64,000 nt of DNA from Magicicada septendecula (lineage: Eukaryota; Arthropoda; Insecta; Hemiptera; Cicadidae), in NCBI GenBank assembly GCA_034769895.1, contig CM068367.1, positions 689,388,548 through 689,452,547 of the forward strand. Reading direction: 5' to 3'. Positions within the stretch are counted from its first letter, which is position 1, and each line of letters starts with the position of its first letter. Positions 12,231 through 23,816 of the stretch are shown here, piece after piece. The notes under the pieces were generated by a model. That model ran no database searches. It was not told where the DNA came from and was given only the letters and a program-made list of their open reading frames with translations. Both the position numbers and the translations under genes were made by a program.

Positions 12231-14130
12231 ATAACCTGGTTTCTTATAAGTTCATTTTTTGAGAAGCTTGAAAGATTAAGTTCATTTAAGGAAGTAGATT
12301 AAGAAACCAGTAAACGAAATAAATTTTATTTTTCAGTATCATGGAAAGTGTCAGCAAGAAAGTTGTAGGCAAAAGATAAAATTTGATTTTTCCTTCAAAA
12401 AATGTTTTGACACGTATACTTTTTGTCCCATAATGACGAAGTAGTTGGAGCTCGACGCTCAGGCGTTTTACAGTACCTACCGTAAGTTACAGAGTCTGTG
12501 CGTGCATTGTGAGGCGACGAGCTGTACGAACTCAATATCTTTGCTTCATGCGCCACTTTCTCTTGAAAAATTTACTTTCAATATTATAATAAAAATCAAA
12601 ACACAACATTTAATTATTCGATAAAAAATAAATATTCATTAGGCGTCTTTCCTTGTAGTTACCGAATCTGACTATAAATCGGTATGTTCTGAAGCTATTT
12701 TTCTCACATTCAGTTTACCAAACCAGATAAACAAGTTAAACGTGGTTTGTCTTAGAGTATATCAATATCTGTCACCGAGATGATGATAGAAAACAGCTCT
12801 AGTTGGTATACGACTTGTCACAAGTATATAGGCCTACGTCGTTGCTGCCTGTGTGCACAAATGGAATTTGTAAAATTTCATATTTGTGCAGGACTGTTTC
12901 AAATGTTTTATGATTACTGTTTGGATAAAATACAATTATTCGAATAAAACTGAAATACTTCAGACTGAAACTTTCAATTCCACCAAAAATTATTTTTGCT
13001 TTGTGTCAGCTTCACACACCTTCATAGACCCAGGGGTCGGTCTGATAATTGGGGTATGGTATAGATCATTAATGATCCGTTCCGGTTTCAACACAATTGG
13101 ACTTAATATTTTTTTAATGAGAGGACTACGAGTGTATGTGTTAATTAGACACGACGCGTCAAGTTTCGAGTGTAACCAGTGCCGAGATAATAACACATTT
13201 CGTTGGCATTGTTCTTTTACATATGGTAAACAATCCTGTTCATATTTCGGTTTAAAATTACCATGCAATTTATCCATTTAATACGAGCTATAATCCCGTC
13301 TACGTATTCAGTCACATGCAAAGGACAGGAAGTGCGAGCCACATCGTTTGTAATAATTTTCAACCCTAATAAAAGAAAGGTTTACGTTCGAATAATTACC
13401 AGTTCAGCGGCAGACATTTATGTCAAACGTAACAATAAATAGTTTCATAAGACACTTTATTACTTTGGTATTAAAAGAAACAATTACTTGCACTCTGTAT
13501 ACTGTAATTTCCTCGTATAATCCGTTTCCCCAAGAACAGGCAACTCGTAAAACTGTTGCCTGGCAGCAGCCAGGAAGAGTTTACTGTGACCGTTACCCTA
13601 CTGTACGTCTGGCCAACATCGTTTTTCACTAACATGTTATGTTTATGGCCTATGTGTTTTTTAAATGCTTATGTGAATAAGTGCAATAAAAGGCAGAGTT
13701 TACAGTAAAAGTTGAAAATTTACTACTACTAGAGTGTATTCATTTTGCATAAGGAAGATCCCTTCATATTCTTTTATTATTATATAGATATTTGTACCCC
13801 CTACATAATGGAATGAGACGAAAAAATGTTAACGATTAAAAACGTGAACGTTATTATTCGTCCATTTTTACGACTTCATTTTAAATTATATTTTACTAGA
13901 CACTTAAAAACAACGTGTCGAATAGTCCCCCCCTTGTAGTTTGGAAAACGGAAGAGGGTTACAAAACGTCACACATGTACGTAACCTGTGACGTCCTCTG
14001 TCGGTACCAGTCTAATGATTTCTCGGAAAAACTTAAAGCCCAGTCTTGTCGGTAGAACTCAATATGAACATAAATAATTTAATAATAATAATTATTATTA
14101 TTACTTCTATAACTGTTAATATATTTAACA
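12231..14130. other. No gene seen
   Basis: AT-rich. The two overlapping opposite frames at 12886-13281 have no known motif. TAGGCCTA occurs at 12829, and also at 12159 just inside the preceding LINE relic. Confidence 0.55.
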
Positions 14131-14188
14131 AAAATTGAAAAAAGAACATTCACTAGTAATTTTATTTTACTGTGATATTAGTGTCTCT

Positions 14189-14393
<205 letters not shown>

Positions 14394-14506
14394 GTTCTTG
14401 CTGCTGGGTGAATGCCTCCCTGATCAGCTGATTTAATTCTACAATAGCTGCGGTTGACAATGATTACTTAACCAAGCTAAGTAAACTCAATTTTACAAAG
14501 GACCCG

Positions 14507-14570
14507 TCGTCGCAGTGGTTACTCTACATGTCTTGGCATCCAATCCAGCAACCTTCGTTACTACCTATCT
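14507..14570 (+). repeat. Possible tRNA-like SINE head
   Basis: GTCGCAGTGGTTA resembles a pol III box A. The expected box B, about 40 bp downstream (CAACCTTCGTTAC), is poorly conserved, so this is only a weak call. Confidence 0.2.
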
Positions 14571-15240
14571 ACCCCCTTCTCTCCTAACCAGATGTCCTAT
14601 GACCTCCGTTTCTATTTTCTAACGTTTGTAAATAACATCAAATGAGTTGTCAGGTTCGGCTCCATTTACTTTTAAATATTTCCTGCCTCTTCTTATTATT
14701 CCCACCGTAGGACATTCCATACCTTTCTGTGCAGACCTCAGTGTTTCCCTCGTAGTCACTATCATGTATCTAACCCAAAATTCAATGAATGGAAACGACA
14801 CCATGATTAAATATTGCCTTTTTAAACACAATGACAGTTAGCTATTCTTTATAAAATATTCTCGTATTTCAAAGACAATCCATCTTATCTTATTAGACTG
14901 TAAATCTGCGTGCTCCTTGTTTATTATTGTTTTAATTAATTATTTCACGTCGATCACAGGTGTCAGATTCTATACCAGTGTTCACCTCCTCAGCTGGTGC
15001 AGGGTTACTAAACATTTTCTTTCGTTTTTTTTTTACGTTTCGGGCAGCTATGGACCACGTTCAAGCAACAGTTTTCTTCCTGAGGCTTTGGTTTTTTTCT
15101 TAGTATTCCCGCAATAGTTTTCGGTGATCTTCCTTTCTTTCTTCACTCCACGTCTTCCTTGCTCTCAGCTTGGGCTTTTCTTGGAAGTCTGATGTGCTCC
15201 AAATGTCTTCTTAAGTAGGTAACATTTCTGGATTTAAACA
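14571..15240. other. No gene recognised
   Basis: Short frames on both strands (14619-14841, 14917-15117) lack known motifs. The minus strand around 15200-15050 encodes a Lys/Arg-rich frame that might be a decayed retroelement tail, but nothing specific supports this. Confidence 0.45.
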
Positions 15241-15549
15241 TTTTATTTGCCTCCAAAAGCGTTTTAAGACTATAAAACAGGTTAATTACCTTCCGTCACG
15301 CATCTTGAAATCCGAATACAGGACTACTCGAGTTTCGACACATTAAGTGTCATAATCAGATCCTCAATGAATATGGGTAAAACTACATTTGTTGATGTAT
15401 GCACATCTCGTCAAACGATAAAAACAACACATACATAGCAACAAAAATATTTAAATAATTTGACACACATTAAAAACAAGACAAAACAGAACGAAACACA
15501 ATACACGCGGCCGCCGCGGACCTGCGCAGGAACACGGTATACAGTAAAA
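15240..15549 (-). other. Penelope-like element 3' region
   Basis: Sequence directly downstream of the GIY-YIG reading frame on the minus strand. It contains a hairpin flanked by CTGAT and GAAA (15333-15359) and has no open frame. It is taken as the 3' untranslated or terminal-repeat part of the Penelope-like element; the exact end is not resolved. Confidence 0.45.
15333..15359 (-). ncRNA. Hammerhead-ribozyme-like core, probably decayed
   Basis: Minus strand reads CTGATTAT, then a perfect 5-bp stem GACAC/GTGTC around a TTAAT loop, then GAAA, then ACT-CGAGT-AGT, which can form a 3-bp stem, and C. This is the order of a type I hammerhead: CUGAUGA, stem II, GAAA, short stem III, cleavage site. 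The core has T where CUGAUGA needs G8 and an extra T before stem II, and pairing for stem I is poor, so activity is unlikely. Penelope-like elements are known to carry hammerhead motifs in their terminal repeats, and this one sits just 3' of such an element's ORF. Confidence 0.4.
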
Positions 15550-16065
15550 TTAATCGATACCGATTTGACCTTTGATAAACTTTATCGATCTGACACAGCT
15601 AATATCTCGTTCTATATCGTTGACTCTGTTGAATAAAATATTATTTTTATGGATTGATTTTTCATTTAAGATGCGATCGTAATTCTCTTTAGTGGCCTTA
15701 TATATTTCAAACCTTTCGAGAGTGTCCAGTTTAAGAGATTTCCTGCATTTATGTAATATGTCCAAATTCTCACTAATACTTTTTATGTTATGATCTTGTG
15801 AACTTAAATGTTCAGCAAATGTGGATCTTCCTATATTTGATTTAGAGCTTGGGGTGTGTTCTTTATAACGCAATTTGAAAGAACGACCCGTTTGTCCTAT
15901 GTAGAATTGTGAACATTCCGAACAATTAAGCCTGTATACACCTGTACCGTCGTATTCATCGAAAGACTTATTTTGATTTTTAAATTTAAGTTTGTTCTCG
16001 AGTTTATTATTTGCTTTTGAAGCCAATACTATATTTTGTTTTTTCACCATGCCTGATAGTGACAA
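15550..16065 (-). pseudogene. Penelope-like retroelement, GIY-YIG endonuclease end
   Basis: A 171-codon frame carries a GIY-YIG nuclease domain. The motifs are GVYRLNC at about residues 42-48, a CSQCSQ-type cysteine pair, FYIGQTGRS at about 54-62, then KLRYKEH, and HL..QDHNI further on. In Penelope-like elements this domain follows the reverse transcriptase and nicks the target DNA. Here only the C-terminal part is open. The upstream RT is missing or unrecognisable beyond 16065, so the copy is 5' truncated, as is common for this class. The frame runs to a natural stop at 15550. The position of the true start is unknown because the M at 16065 is internal. Confidence 0.8.
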
Positions 16066-17660
16066 ATTGAAAAAAATGCAGTTAAATGAAAAACTGCGGA
16101 CGTCATTGTATCGAGCATATAATCAAAGAAGAAGATAAGCTATGGGAACTGCACCACATTACTGACGCTGACTCAAGGGATGTTACAAGTTCCAGAGGAA
16201 AGGGATGCAGAGTGATGATAGAGATATGGAGGGGATTGAATTACTCTTTGACAGCAACTGATAACATACAGTACACTGGTAATTATCACAGCTTCTATTT
16301 TCGTTTTAAATAAACTTTACGATTTTGTTTTGTTGCGACTTTTAAACTTTCAATAAAAAAGCCATTAACTGGTGTTATAAAATATTTCACTGTCGGTTTG
16401 ACACAGTCGCACAAAATTTATTTTGGGCAGGGCAAATTATTACAATTTACATGTGTTTATACAGCATCAACATTACATTATGTACCCTATCTGTACTACG
16501 TCTTTTAGAGTGACGCCCCTAATTCAAGCAGCAAATAGCGTTTCTGATGTGCCACGCCTGTTTGTTTTCATCAGAATTAAACTAAGAACGGAAATAGAAT
16601 AGAGTGTTGCGTAATTCTGCAGCGCAGAGTGATCTCCAAACGTCTGTGACAACTTCGTGCGTGCAAGGCCAAGCAGCGATACGGTACTGTCTATTTCCTC
16701 AGCAATGGTGTTATCCTGAAAACGGCTACTAACCCCTAGGGTAGTTGAAACATTGTTTCTTAAAAAAAGAAAATAAATCAGTGCTCTCCAACGTCGATAT
16801 TTTAAATTTAATGATAAATGTTCAACCACAGTTAACGTTTAAAGAGATATTAAATTTGAGACATTCTTCTGTCTGACCAACGCGTAGTAGATGTTTTGTT
16901 ATAAACGTAATCACGAAGTGAAGTACAGAGTAAGCCATTTGTTTGGTTATATCTTAAATTTTTATTATCGCGTCAGTGTTTGCTAATTGCTCGATTTATC
17001 GTTTCAGTATCATTGATTAGTTACATCGTACTGTAAAGCGCGTATAGTGTCAACATAATTAATCGAGCAGTAATAAATAGTTTTGTTACCTGTCTTCAAG
17101 AAATAAATTTATAAAAGCCATGTAAGTAAATGAGTGAAAGCTACTATTCTGTCCACTTTACTGCAACCAAGTAACGGATGAACGGTTTTTTGTTGCTGAC
17201 CTTTCTCATTGCTACCTCAATTATAGCACTCATTTATTATTACATAAATTCAATTGAGTATAAGAAAACTGATGCCAACAGAAGAAATGTACACTTAAAC
17301 CACTGGTTTCTAACTTAAAAGCGTCTGAGGACCACTCTTAATCTTAAGAACATACTAGCAGGCCGTATTCAATTTTCGACAAGTAACGTAAAATTAAAAA
17401 ACCCTGTATTTAATTGTAAATAAGTATAAGAGGTAATTTGCAAGTTTAACATATCTTACTATATATCTTTAACGGTCTTTGTTATGTCAGTTTAATAATG
17501 AAGATATAAAAATGGATTAAACAGTGAATATTTACATAAAATTTTCAATGTGAAAACTGAGGTAGATCTGCTGCTGCCACGAACTGAAAACGCTAAACGT
17601 AATTTTGAATAACAGCTGCGACTGTTTACGAATCAGGGACGAAACATAAGACAAGCGTCT
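16066..17660. other. No gene seen
   Basis: AT-rich. Frames at 16086-16313 (plus) and 16524-16829 (minus) show no recognisable domain. Confidence 0.5.
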
Positions 17661-17669
17661 GTTTTGTCT

Positions 17670-18190
17670 AGCTGTGCCGTACTGGGTTCGGCATCGTATG
17701 GTTAGCGTTTTTAAAACGAGCGGCGTTGACGTCACGCACGGCCACGGCAGTTTGTCGCCGTCCGGTTATGCACACAGTTGTGGTGTATCTACGAAATTCA
17801 GTTGGCGCGTCCAGCTGTTTTGTGCATTCCTGCATCGAGAGCTTTCTTGGGTGGACAGACACATTGAATCTGTCTCATTTCTATTCGAACCCTCAACCTG
17901 GTCATCTGCTCTCGACTGGCGGCACTCTTCTGTTCAGGATTTCGTCGACTTTTCTATGGTTCGCTGAATAAAGTTCTGCTCCAGGTGCTCGAACAAGGGC
18001 GAGATGGGTGTCGGGTGTGACGAACAACTGTCCACCCTCCTGGCAGAGACGATCTTTTAGCCACGATTGCCGTCAGTCGAGAACAACTGTTCGGACACCT
18101 TTTCCAACGCTACGCTGCCCCAGGACTTGTGATACGACCGAGACATTACTGATCAGCGCCAATATTGACTAAGTACACCGGACAATCCAG
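17670..18190. other. CpG-richer island with a CRE palindrome
   Basis: A stretch with many CG dinucleotides. Two overlapping plus-strand frames (17674-17967 and 17726-17971) and one minus frame do not match any family I know. TGACGTCA, the palindromic cAMP-response element, lies at 17727-17734. The island might be a promoter/first-exon region or part of an unknown repeat. Confidence 0.25.
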
Positions 18191-19404
18191 GTGGGAACAT
18201 TCTAATTATCTATTTTCTATCTCAACGACATGGTGAATGCACGGAAGCTCCCAGAAGCTCACTCATGAAGTTTTAACCGTTATACTTTGACACAAACTCT
18301 CATGTTCAGTTATGTTACTGCATGTGTGAACATTACAGCATTAGACCTAATGAAATCTATTATAACTGTTTATCATGTGTAAGAAAATTACACACACACA
18401 CATATCCTCAGTTTGCTGTAAGTTCTACCTTTTCATCTAATTAAAACCATTAGGGAGTTAGTTATCTCGTGCTTTCATGTCATACGGTCATGGCAGAGTT
18501 TTAATCACGTAACGGGGGCTGTCTGATGCTTCAGTTGAGAAACTATTTTCCTTTTCACATATACTTAGCGCTTTTATGATTAAAGTCAGGGTTGTTTAGT
18601 GTGTTGAGTCTCTGGGCGGTCACTTGCATTCTCTGGTGCTAATTACCAAGGCACATCTATGCTTAGGAGCTGTGATTATCGGATTACCCTGTCAATTATA
18701 TTTATACATATGTATATATTGTTGTGCATTCATTTACGGTAGTTGAAATGGGTTTATGAGGGATTTAGTACTGAAATGAGGGATGTTGTGTTAATTATGT
18801 TGTGTATGTGCTTGTGTGTGTAATTTTAATATATTTTGCTGGGGGAATATGTTATGAATTAAAAAAAAAAAAAAAACCATAAATGTGCTTACTAAGACAA
18901 AAAGGCTAGCCTATTTGAAATCTATACAACACTTATGGATTAGTGAATTGCTTTTATGAATGAGATTATTGCTACCATTGACTCATACATAATCAGGCAG
19001 GAATTTTGCAATTTATGTTAATATTCAATTCACTTACATTTTATGCCATTAGGAATATTAATTGATACATATATATAATCCTGCCGTTAATCTTGTGCTT
19101 GTACAATCGATAACTTGTCATCTCATGTAACATTTTGTAGGCTTAATAAAGCATACGCTTGTTGGTTAAAAGACTTTTTTCATTTGCAAGTCCTGTCATT
19201 CACCTGGGGGGACATGTCTGTAATTGTAATTGGGCCTTGCACACTTTTGCTTCCTCTAGGTTCTCCACCTAGTTCTAAATATGATGTCTCTCCCCTTTAC
19301 AAAAAAAACTTAATAAAAATAAAATAAAAATTTCAAAAAAAAAATTTACAAAAAAAAACTTAGAAAATAAAGGGGGGTTCCATAGCTAAGGAGAAAACTA
19401 TAAT
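18191..19404. other. No gene seen; A-rich tracts
   Basis: AT-rich spacer. An A run lies at about 18859-18876. A very A-rich segment at about 19300-19365 follows AATAAA-type hexamers and could be the tail of a retrotransposed copy, but no body is recognised. Confidence 0.45.
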
Positions 19405-19554
19405 ATGATGACAATGAAAGAGGACTAATGCAGATACCCATTCTATTAATCAATGATGACAATGAAAGAGGACTAGTGCAGATACCCATTCTATTAATCA
19501 ATGATGACAATGAAAGAGGACTAGTGCAGATACCCAACCCATTCTATTAATCAA
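19405..19554. repeat. 48-bp minisatellite, three copies
   Basis: Copies at 19405-19452, 19453-19500 and 19501-19554 begin ATGATGACAATGAAAGAGGA. The third copy has a 6-bp ACCCA-type insertion. The copies are nearly identical. Confidence 0.95.
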
Positions 19555-19755
19555 ATAAAGTGAAGCCTACTGTACGTTTATTAGTGCATCAGTGAAACAA
19601 TTGCACACACATTTCTCATGCAAGATCATTCTTGTTTAAATTAATACTTTATTGTTCGTTTACTGATGTAAATAGAGTAACTTTTAAATTCATTAGGTCT
19701 TTTCAAGAAGTGCCTCACCAGTCTTGTAACCAATTCATCTGATGTAAATCAACTG

Positions 19756-20023
19756 GTGTCTTGTGTTACTGGGACACAGTATCTTGCAGCGGCAGTTAGC
19801 GATGATTTCCTCCAGTTAGTTTGTGAAATACGAGATAAGGAAAATGCAGTGCGTTTTTTGGAACAAAAGCGTTTTTTGCATAGTGATCGAGCCCGCAATG
19901 AATGTCATAATAAAAGACTGTCATTAGTGGATTCGAAGGACAGATAGCACTCCAATTGCGAAAGGAACAAAGGTGCAGAGCTTTTTCGACAAATCTAGAT
20001 TGATATTAACTTATATTGGTTCC
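19756..20023 (+). pseudogene. Merlin/IS1595-like transposase N-terminal relic
   Basis: The frame 19756-19947 ends in ENAVRFLEQKRFLHSDRARN, a cysteine-histidine pair (ECHNK) and LSLVDSKDR. After a stop and frame change the sequence continues KGTKVQSFFDKSRLILTYI. In Merlin / ISXO2-like (IS1595) transposases the N-terminus has a FL...LLH..R.C..C zinc-binding part followed by a KGTFF..S.L.L..IL segment, which matches this order and spacing. No DDE catalytic part follows, so only a fragment remains. Identification is by pattern and is moderate at best. Confidence 0.4.
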
Positions 20024-20970
20024 CTGAATAATAACCAGTTCTATTAAAATCTGTTACGTTTACATTAGTTTTTGTTAGGTTAGGTATTTTTATTCGCCGT
20101 TGTATTATGGATTTCTGAGCTTTATACTTCAAACGTAAGGCACACACATTCATATTGTTACGAGAAGCGTACCGAACAATCCAGAACATTCTCCACTCCC
20201 CCCGTCTAGTGTGGCTTGTGTTGCGTCAAACAATATTATATAGTTTAAACTGCATAAATCATTTTGACGATAGGCCTACTACCAATTCTGATGACTTAAA
20301 ATGAACGCTAAAGTCCGAGTAGAACCGACTAATAACATTTGCCACAGACATGGGCTACGTAAACGAATTACATTGTAATAACTTTAACAAAACAAAAATT
20401 TCGACGAAACCGAAACATCGAAGCATGATATTGTTTTTAGGCTTTTGAAACGTATAATGTGCATAAACTGCAGACTCTCCTGTTCAGCGATGTTTGTACG
20501 GATTTCTTAAAAACGACAGAGACCGAAGATTTCTAGACTGTGGGGAATCGAAAGTGTGAAAAAATATAGTGTTAACATCACCTGGAGCGTTACATTTTTC
20601 GTGACGTTACACATTTTGCACCACGCATTTTGTGGAATGGCCCCCAGCCTAAAAACATTATCATGTTAAAAAGTATTCGTTTAGAATATCCTCATCATCA
20701 TCATCATCATCTACGTCTTGTCGGTGTATCCACTCGCGACTACTCACGTCATCACTGCTGATCTCATTCCTACCCAAATACGTTTTCAAAAATATTCTTT
20801 CTGTTCCTTCCTAATAACTTCCCTTTCAAAATATTCATGATATAATCATACCGATATAACTATAAGCCTACGTCTCTCCTTCACCTTAACTCATAGGTTT
20901 GTGGGCTTCCAATTTCTTGCCTTCCGTAAGCTACTCTACAATTCTCAACACATATACGTGCCGTATCTAT
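20024..20970. other. No gene seen; possible old repeat
   Basis: A CAT run lies near 20695-20710. The segment 20700-20971 and the sequence resuming after 23816 may once have been one older repeat, into which the pogo-type element inserted. TAGGCCTA at 20271. Confidence 0.35.
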
Positions 20971-21341
20971 ATAGGCGAACATGGGGCATAACGGGGTAGT
21001 GGGGCAGAACGGGGTACAGCCTTTATTTTTTACAGACTGTGTGCAATCTGTTGGAATTTCTCATAACTACGTCAGTATAGTATATAGTATTACCTATTAC
21101 CACACAGAGATTGGCAGCCATTGTTGTCTTTGTGTATGACTAAGGTGCTGCACCATATTTGCTTGTGTTTCTACAATATCGCGCACTTCTTCTAGCTCAT
21201 GTAAGTAAGAGTGAGTTAATTGTAATTTATTTCCGTGTATACTGTATTATAACATGTTTCAGACACTTCTAATCCTGATGTTTTCGTTAAGCTTCGTGAA
21301 AACTTTATCCTGTCACAACGCTATAACCTAAAAATGTAACT

Positions 21342-21395
21342 GTGGGGCAGAACGGGGTGGGGCACAACGGGGTAGTACCCCATTCTGCCCCACGT
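21342..21395. repeat. Subterminal palindrome of TIR-like motifs, left
   Basis: GGGGCAGAACGGGGT and GGGGCACAACGGGGTA are followed by their inverse (TACCCCATTCTGCCCC). These repeat the terminal-repeat core and are likely transposase-binding sites. This lies 370 bp inside the left end; similar motifs occur at 20985-21017. Confidence 0.6.
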
Positions 21396-21463
21396 ATTTT
21401 CCATAGGTGTTTCATTAATAAAATGTAGGCTAATTGGTTTTTCGCGTTGTTTGTGTTTGAAGA

Positions 21464-23508
21464 ATGGTGAGGGATTACAAAAGGAAGACGCAGAGGCAAG
21501 AGTGGTCGGCAGTTTCCATGCAAGAAGCTGTTCAAGCAGCAATAAATGTCTCAGTGGGATACAAAAAAGGCAGCTCTTCAGTTCAAAGTGCCACAAACAA
21601 CTTTAGAGCGCCACGTTAAGAAAAAAAGAGATGATTCAGACCATTCTGTGAAGAAATCTATGGGACGTTTCACTTGTGTTTTTAATGAAGCACAAGAATC
21701 CGAGCTTGTGGATTATTTAACTAAAATGGAGGCTCAACTCTTCGGTCTTACTATCAATGAACTTCGTGACCTTGCTTTCCAGCTAGCAGAGCGAAATAAA
21801 TTGAATCATCCATTTGGTGAGAATGGAAAAGCTGGTGTAGACTGGGCAAGAGGATTTTTAATTCGCCACCCTAATTTAAGCATAAGAAGACCTGAGGCTA
21901 CGTCTGCAGCTCGTGCGATGGGCTTCAATAAGGTTGCTGTAAAACAGTTCTTCAGCCATCTATCCTACGTAGTTGATACTTACCAGCTTACACCAGACAG
22001 GATTCATAACTGTGATGAAACAGGTCTAACTGTAAACCCTAAAGGGCATTCGAAGATAATAGCAAAAAGAGGCCGTAGACAGGTTGGCACAGTCACATCA
22101 GCCGAGAGGAGTCAAACTGTTACAGCTGAAATATGCTTTTCAGCTGCTGGAACCTACATCGCTCCAATGCTAATTTTTCCTAGAAAACGGATGCAGCAGG
22201 AATTTGAGACCGGACTTCCCCCAAGTGCGACTTCACAGGTCCATGAAACAGGATGGATGACCAAAGAACTTTTTTTAGTATGGTTTGAAAAGTTCATATC
22301 TTTTACAGGAGCAAAAAAAGAGAAACCAATGCTACTACTCTTGGATGGGCATTCAATACACACGAAAAGTTTTGACTAATTGATATGGCTCGTGCAAATG
22401 GAGTGATTCTCTTGTGTTTCCCTCCCCACTGTTCCCATAGACTCCAACCCCTTGACGTTGCATTTATGAAGCCCGTAAGTAAATACTATGAGGAGGAAGT
22501 CCGTAAATGGCTTAGATGCAATCCAGGAAAAGTGGTGACATTATTCCAGATCGCTTCTCTGTTTGGTACCGCCTATGTTCAAGCATCAACAATGATGACA
22601 GCCGTGAACTGGTTCCGGAAAACAGGCATATGGCCTGTTGATATGAATGTTTTTAATGATGCAGATTTTTTGCCTTCGGTAACTACAGACATCCAGCTCC
22701 CTAGTGACATTGCTAATGAGGCTACAGTTTTAAATATACAGGCAGACCTGACCTCACCATCTCTGAGTAGTCCTGAAAAACTTAATATGCCGAGCTGTAG
22801 TAGGCCTAATTTCAAATGTGCCACCCCGGAAAACATTTTACCCATACCAAAAATTTCTCAGGAAAATAAACGTGTTTCAAAAAATCGTGGTAAAAGTACT
22901 ATCTTAACATCATCACCATATAAAAATAGGCTACAGAGTGCTGAAAAAAATAAAAGTGGGGTCAAGAAACCAGTGAAAAGACGCCTTTTACTTTCTAAAA
23001 AAGCTCTGAAAAAATATCCAGATAAGCAGAGAAACATATCACCTGAAAATGACAAAAACTATAACCTTAACATTTTCTTTTATGAATTTGCTAACTGCTA
23101 TAATTTTTTTTATTGTTCGACTAAGCTTTTCGTCATTGCTGACATCTTCAGGTCTTAAACAACCCTGAAGTCGTTGTTTAAGACCTGAAGATGTCAGCAA
23201 TGACGAAAAGCTTAGTCGAACAATAAAAAAATTATGGCAGTTAGCAAATTCATAAAAGAAATAGTAAGGATGGCTGCTAATTTAAACAATACGAAGAATA
23301 TAACCTTAACAAACCAACTGTTTTCGTAACTCCTCAGTCATCTAGTGAAGAAGTCGATAGCGAAGATGAGTGTCTCTACTGTCATGATTTTTCTGAAGAA
23401 GGTTGGATTAGATGTGTTTCTTGCCTAAAATGGGCTCACAACTCTTGCGCAGGAATCGAAAGTGCAGACGAGGATGTCACACACATTTGTGCTCTTTGTG
23501 AAACATGA
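21464..23508 (+). pseudogene. pogo/Tigger-type transposase, frameshifted
   Basis: Start ATG at 21464 (MVRDYKRKTQRQEWS), the usual N-terminus of the family, with a psq-type helix-turn-helix ending TTLERHVKKKR. Then a CENP-B-type HTH (FGLTINELRDLAF to GFLIRHPNLS). The DDE core has NCDETGL (first D), LLLDGHSIHT (second D) and LQPLDVAFMKP (third D). A basic linker is followed by a C-terminal PHD-like zinc finger, CLYC...GWIRCVSC..WAHNSCAG...HICALC. Breaks: an A6 run at 21563-21568 where A5 restores the frame; loss of one base at about 22377; and a 226-bp hairpin insertion (23073-23298). The open pieces are 21546-22379, 22385-23158 and 23299-23508. All catalytic residues are still visible, so decay is recent. 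Confidence 0.85.
23073..23298. mobile_element. Hairpin insertion inside the transposase, 13-bp TSD
   Basis: The insert is flanked by TATAACCTTAACA at 23060-23072 and again at 23299-23311. Removing it rejoins the transposase reading frame (KNYNLNKPTVF). Within it, 23074-23162 and 23174-23261 are nearly perfect reverse complements (about 88 bp each) around an 11-base loop. A 37-bp single-copy tail follows. A 13-bp duplication points to target-primed or staggered-break insertion. I do not recognise the inserted family. Confidence 0.8.
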
Positions 23509-23590
23509 AGTTCATTTAAGAAATATAGATTTTTGTTTTTTGACAATAATGCTTTTTGTATTTCATAACAAAAATTTATAAAAAGGAAGG

Positions 23591-23627
23591 TACCCCATTG
23601 TGCCCCACCAGCGGGGCAAAACGGGAC
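23591..23627. repeat. Subterminal TIR-like motifs, right
   Basis: TACCCCATTGTGCCCC and CGGGGCAAAACGGGACA form an inverted pair about 200 bp inside the right end of the pogo-type element, matching the left subterminal motifs. Confidence 0.6.
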
Positions 23628-23816
23628 AAATGACATGTATTTGTTTAAACTAAGATATATAGAATGTGTTTTTATCAAATTAAAATGTAATAATAATTTC
23701 TTGTACTTAATGTAATAATAAAAGTATTTATATTTAAAACAGAAAATTTTGAAACATTTATTATAAAATATTTGTGTTCAAACATTAAGTACCCCGTCCT
23801 GCCCCACGTTCCCCTA

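Larger units (their letters stand above)
20974..23814 (+). mobile_element. pogo/Tigger-type DNA transposon
   Basis: Terminal inverted repeats start GGCGAACATGGGGCA on the left and GGGGAACGTGGGGCA on the right (read inward), and the element lies between TA dinucleotides (20972-20973 and 23815-23816). This is the TA target duplication expected for the Tc1/mariner-pogo superfamily. The 2.84-kb body holds a pogo-type transposase pseudogene. GGGGCANAACGGGGTA-like motifs recur inside both ends. The structure is complete at both ends, but the gene is broken. Confidence 0.85.

Noticed and set aside
17674..17971. Overlapping 97- and 81-codon frames as a gene
   Set aside because: Both frames and the opposite strand are open because the region is CG-rich; no domain supports any of them.
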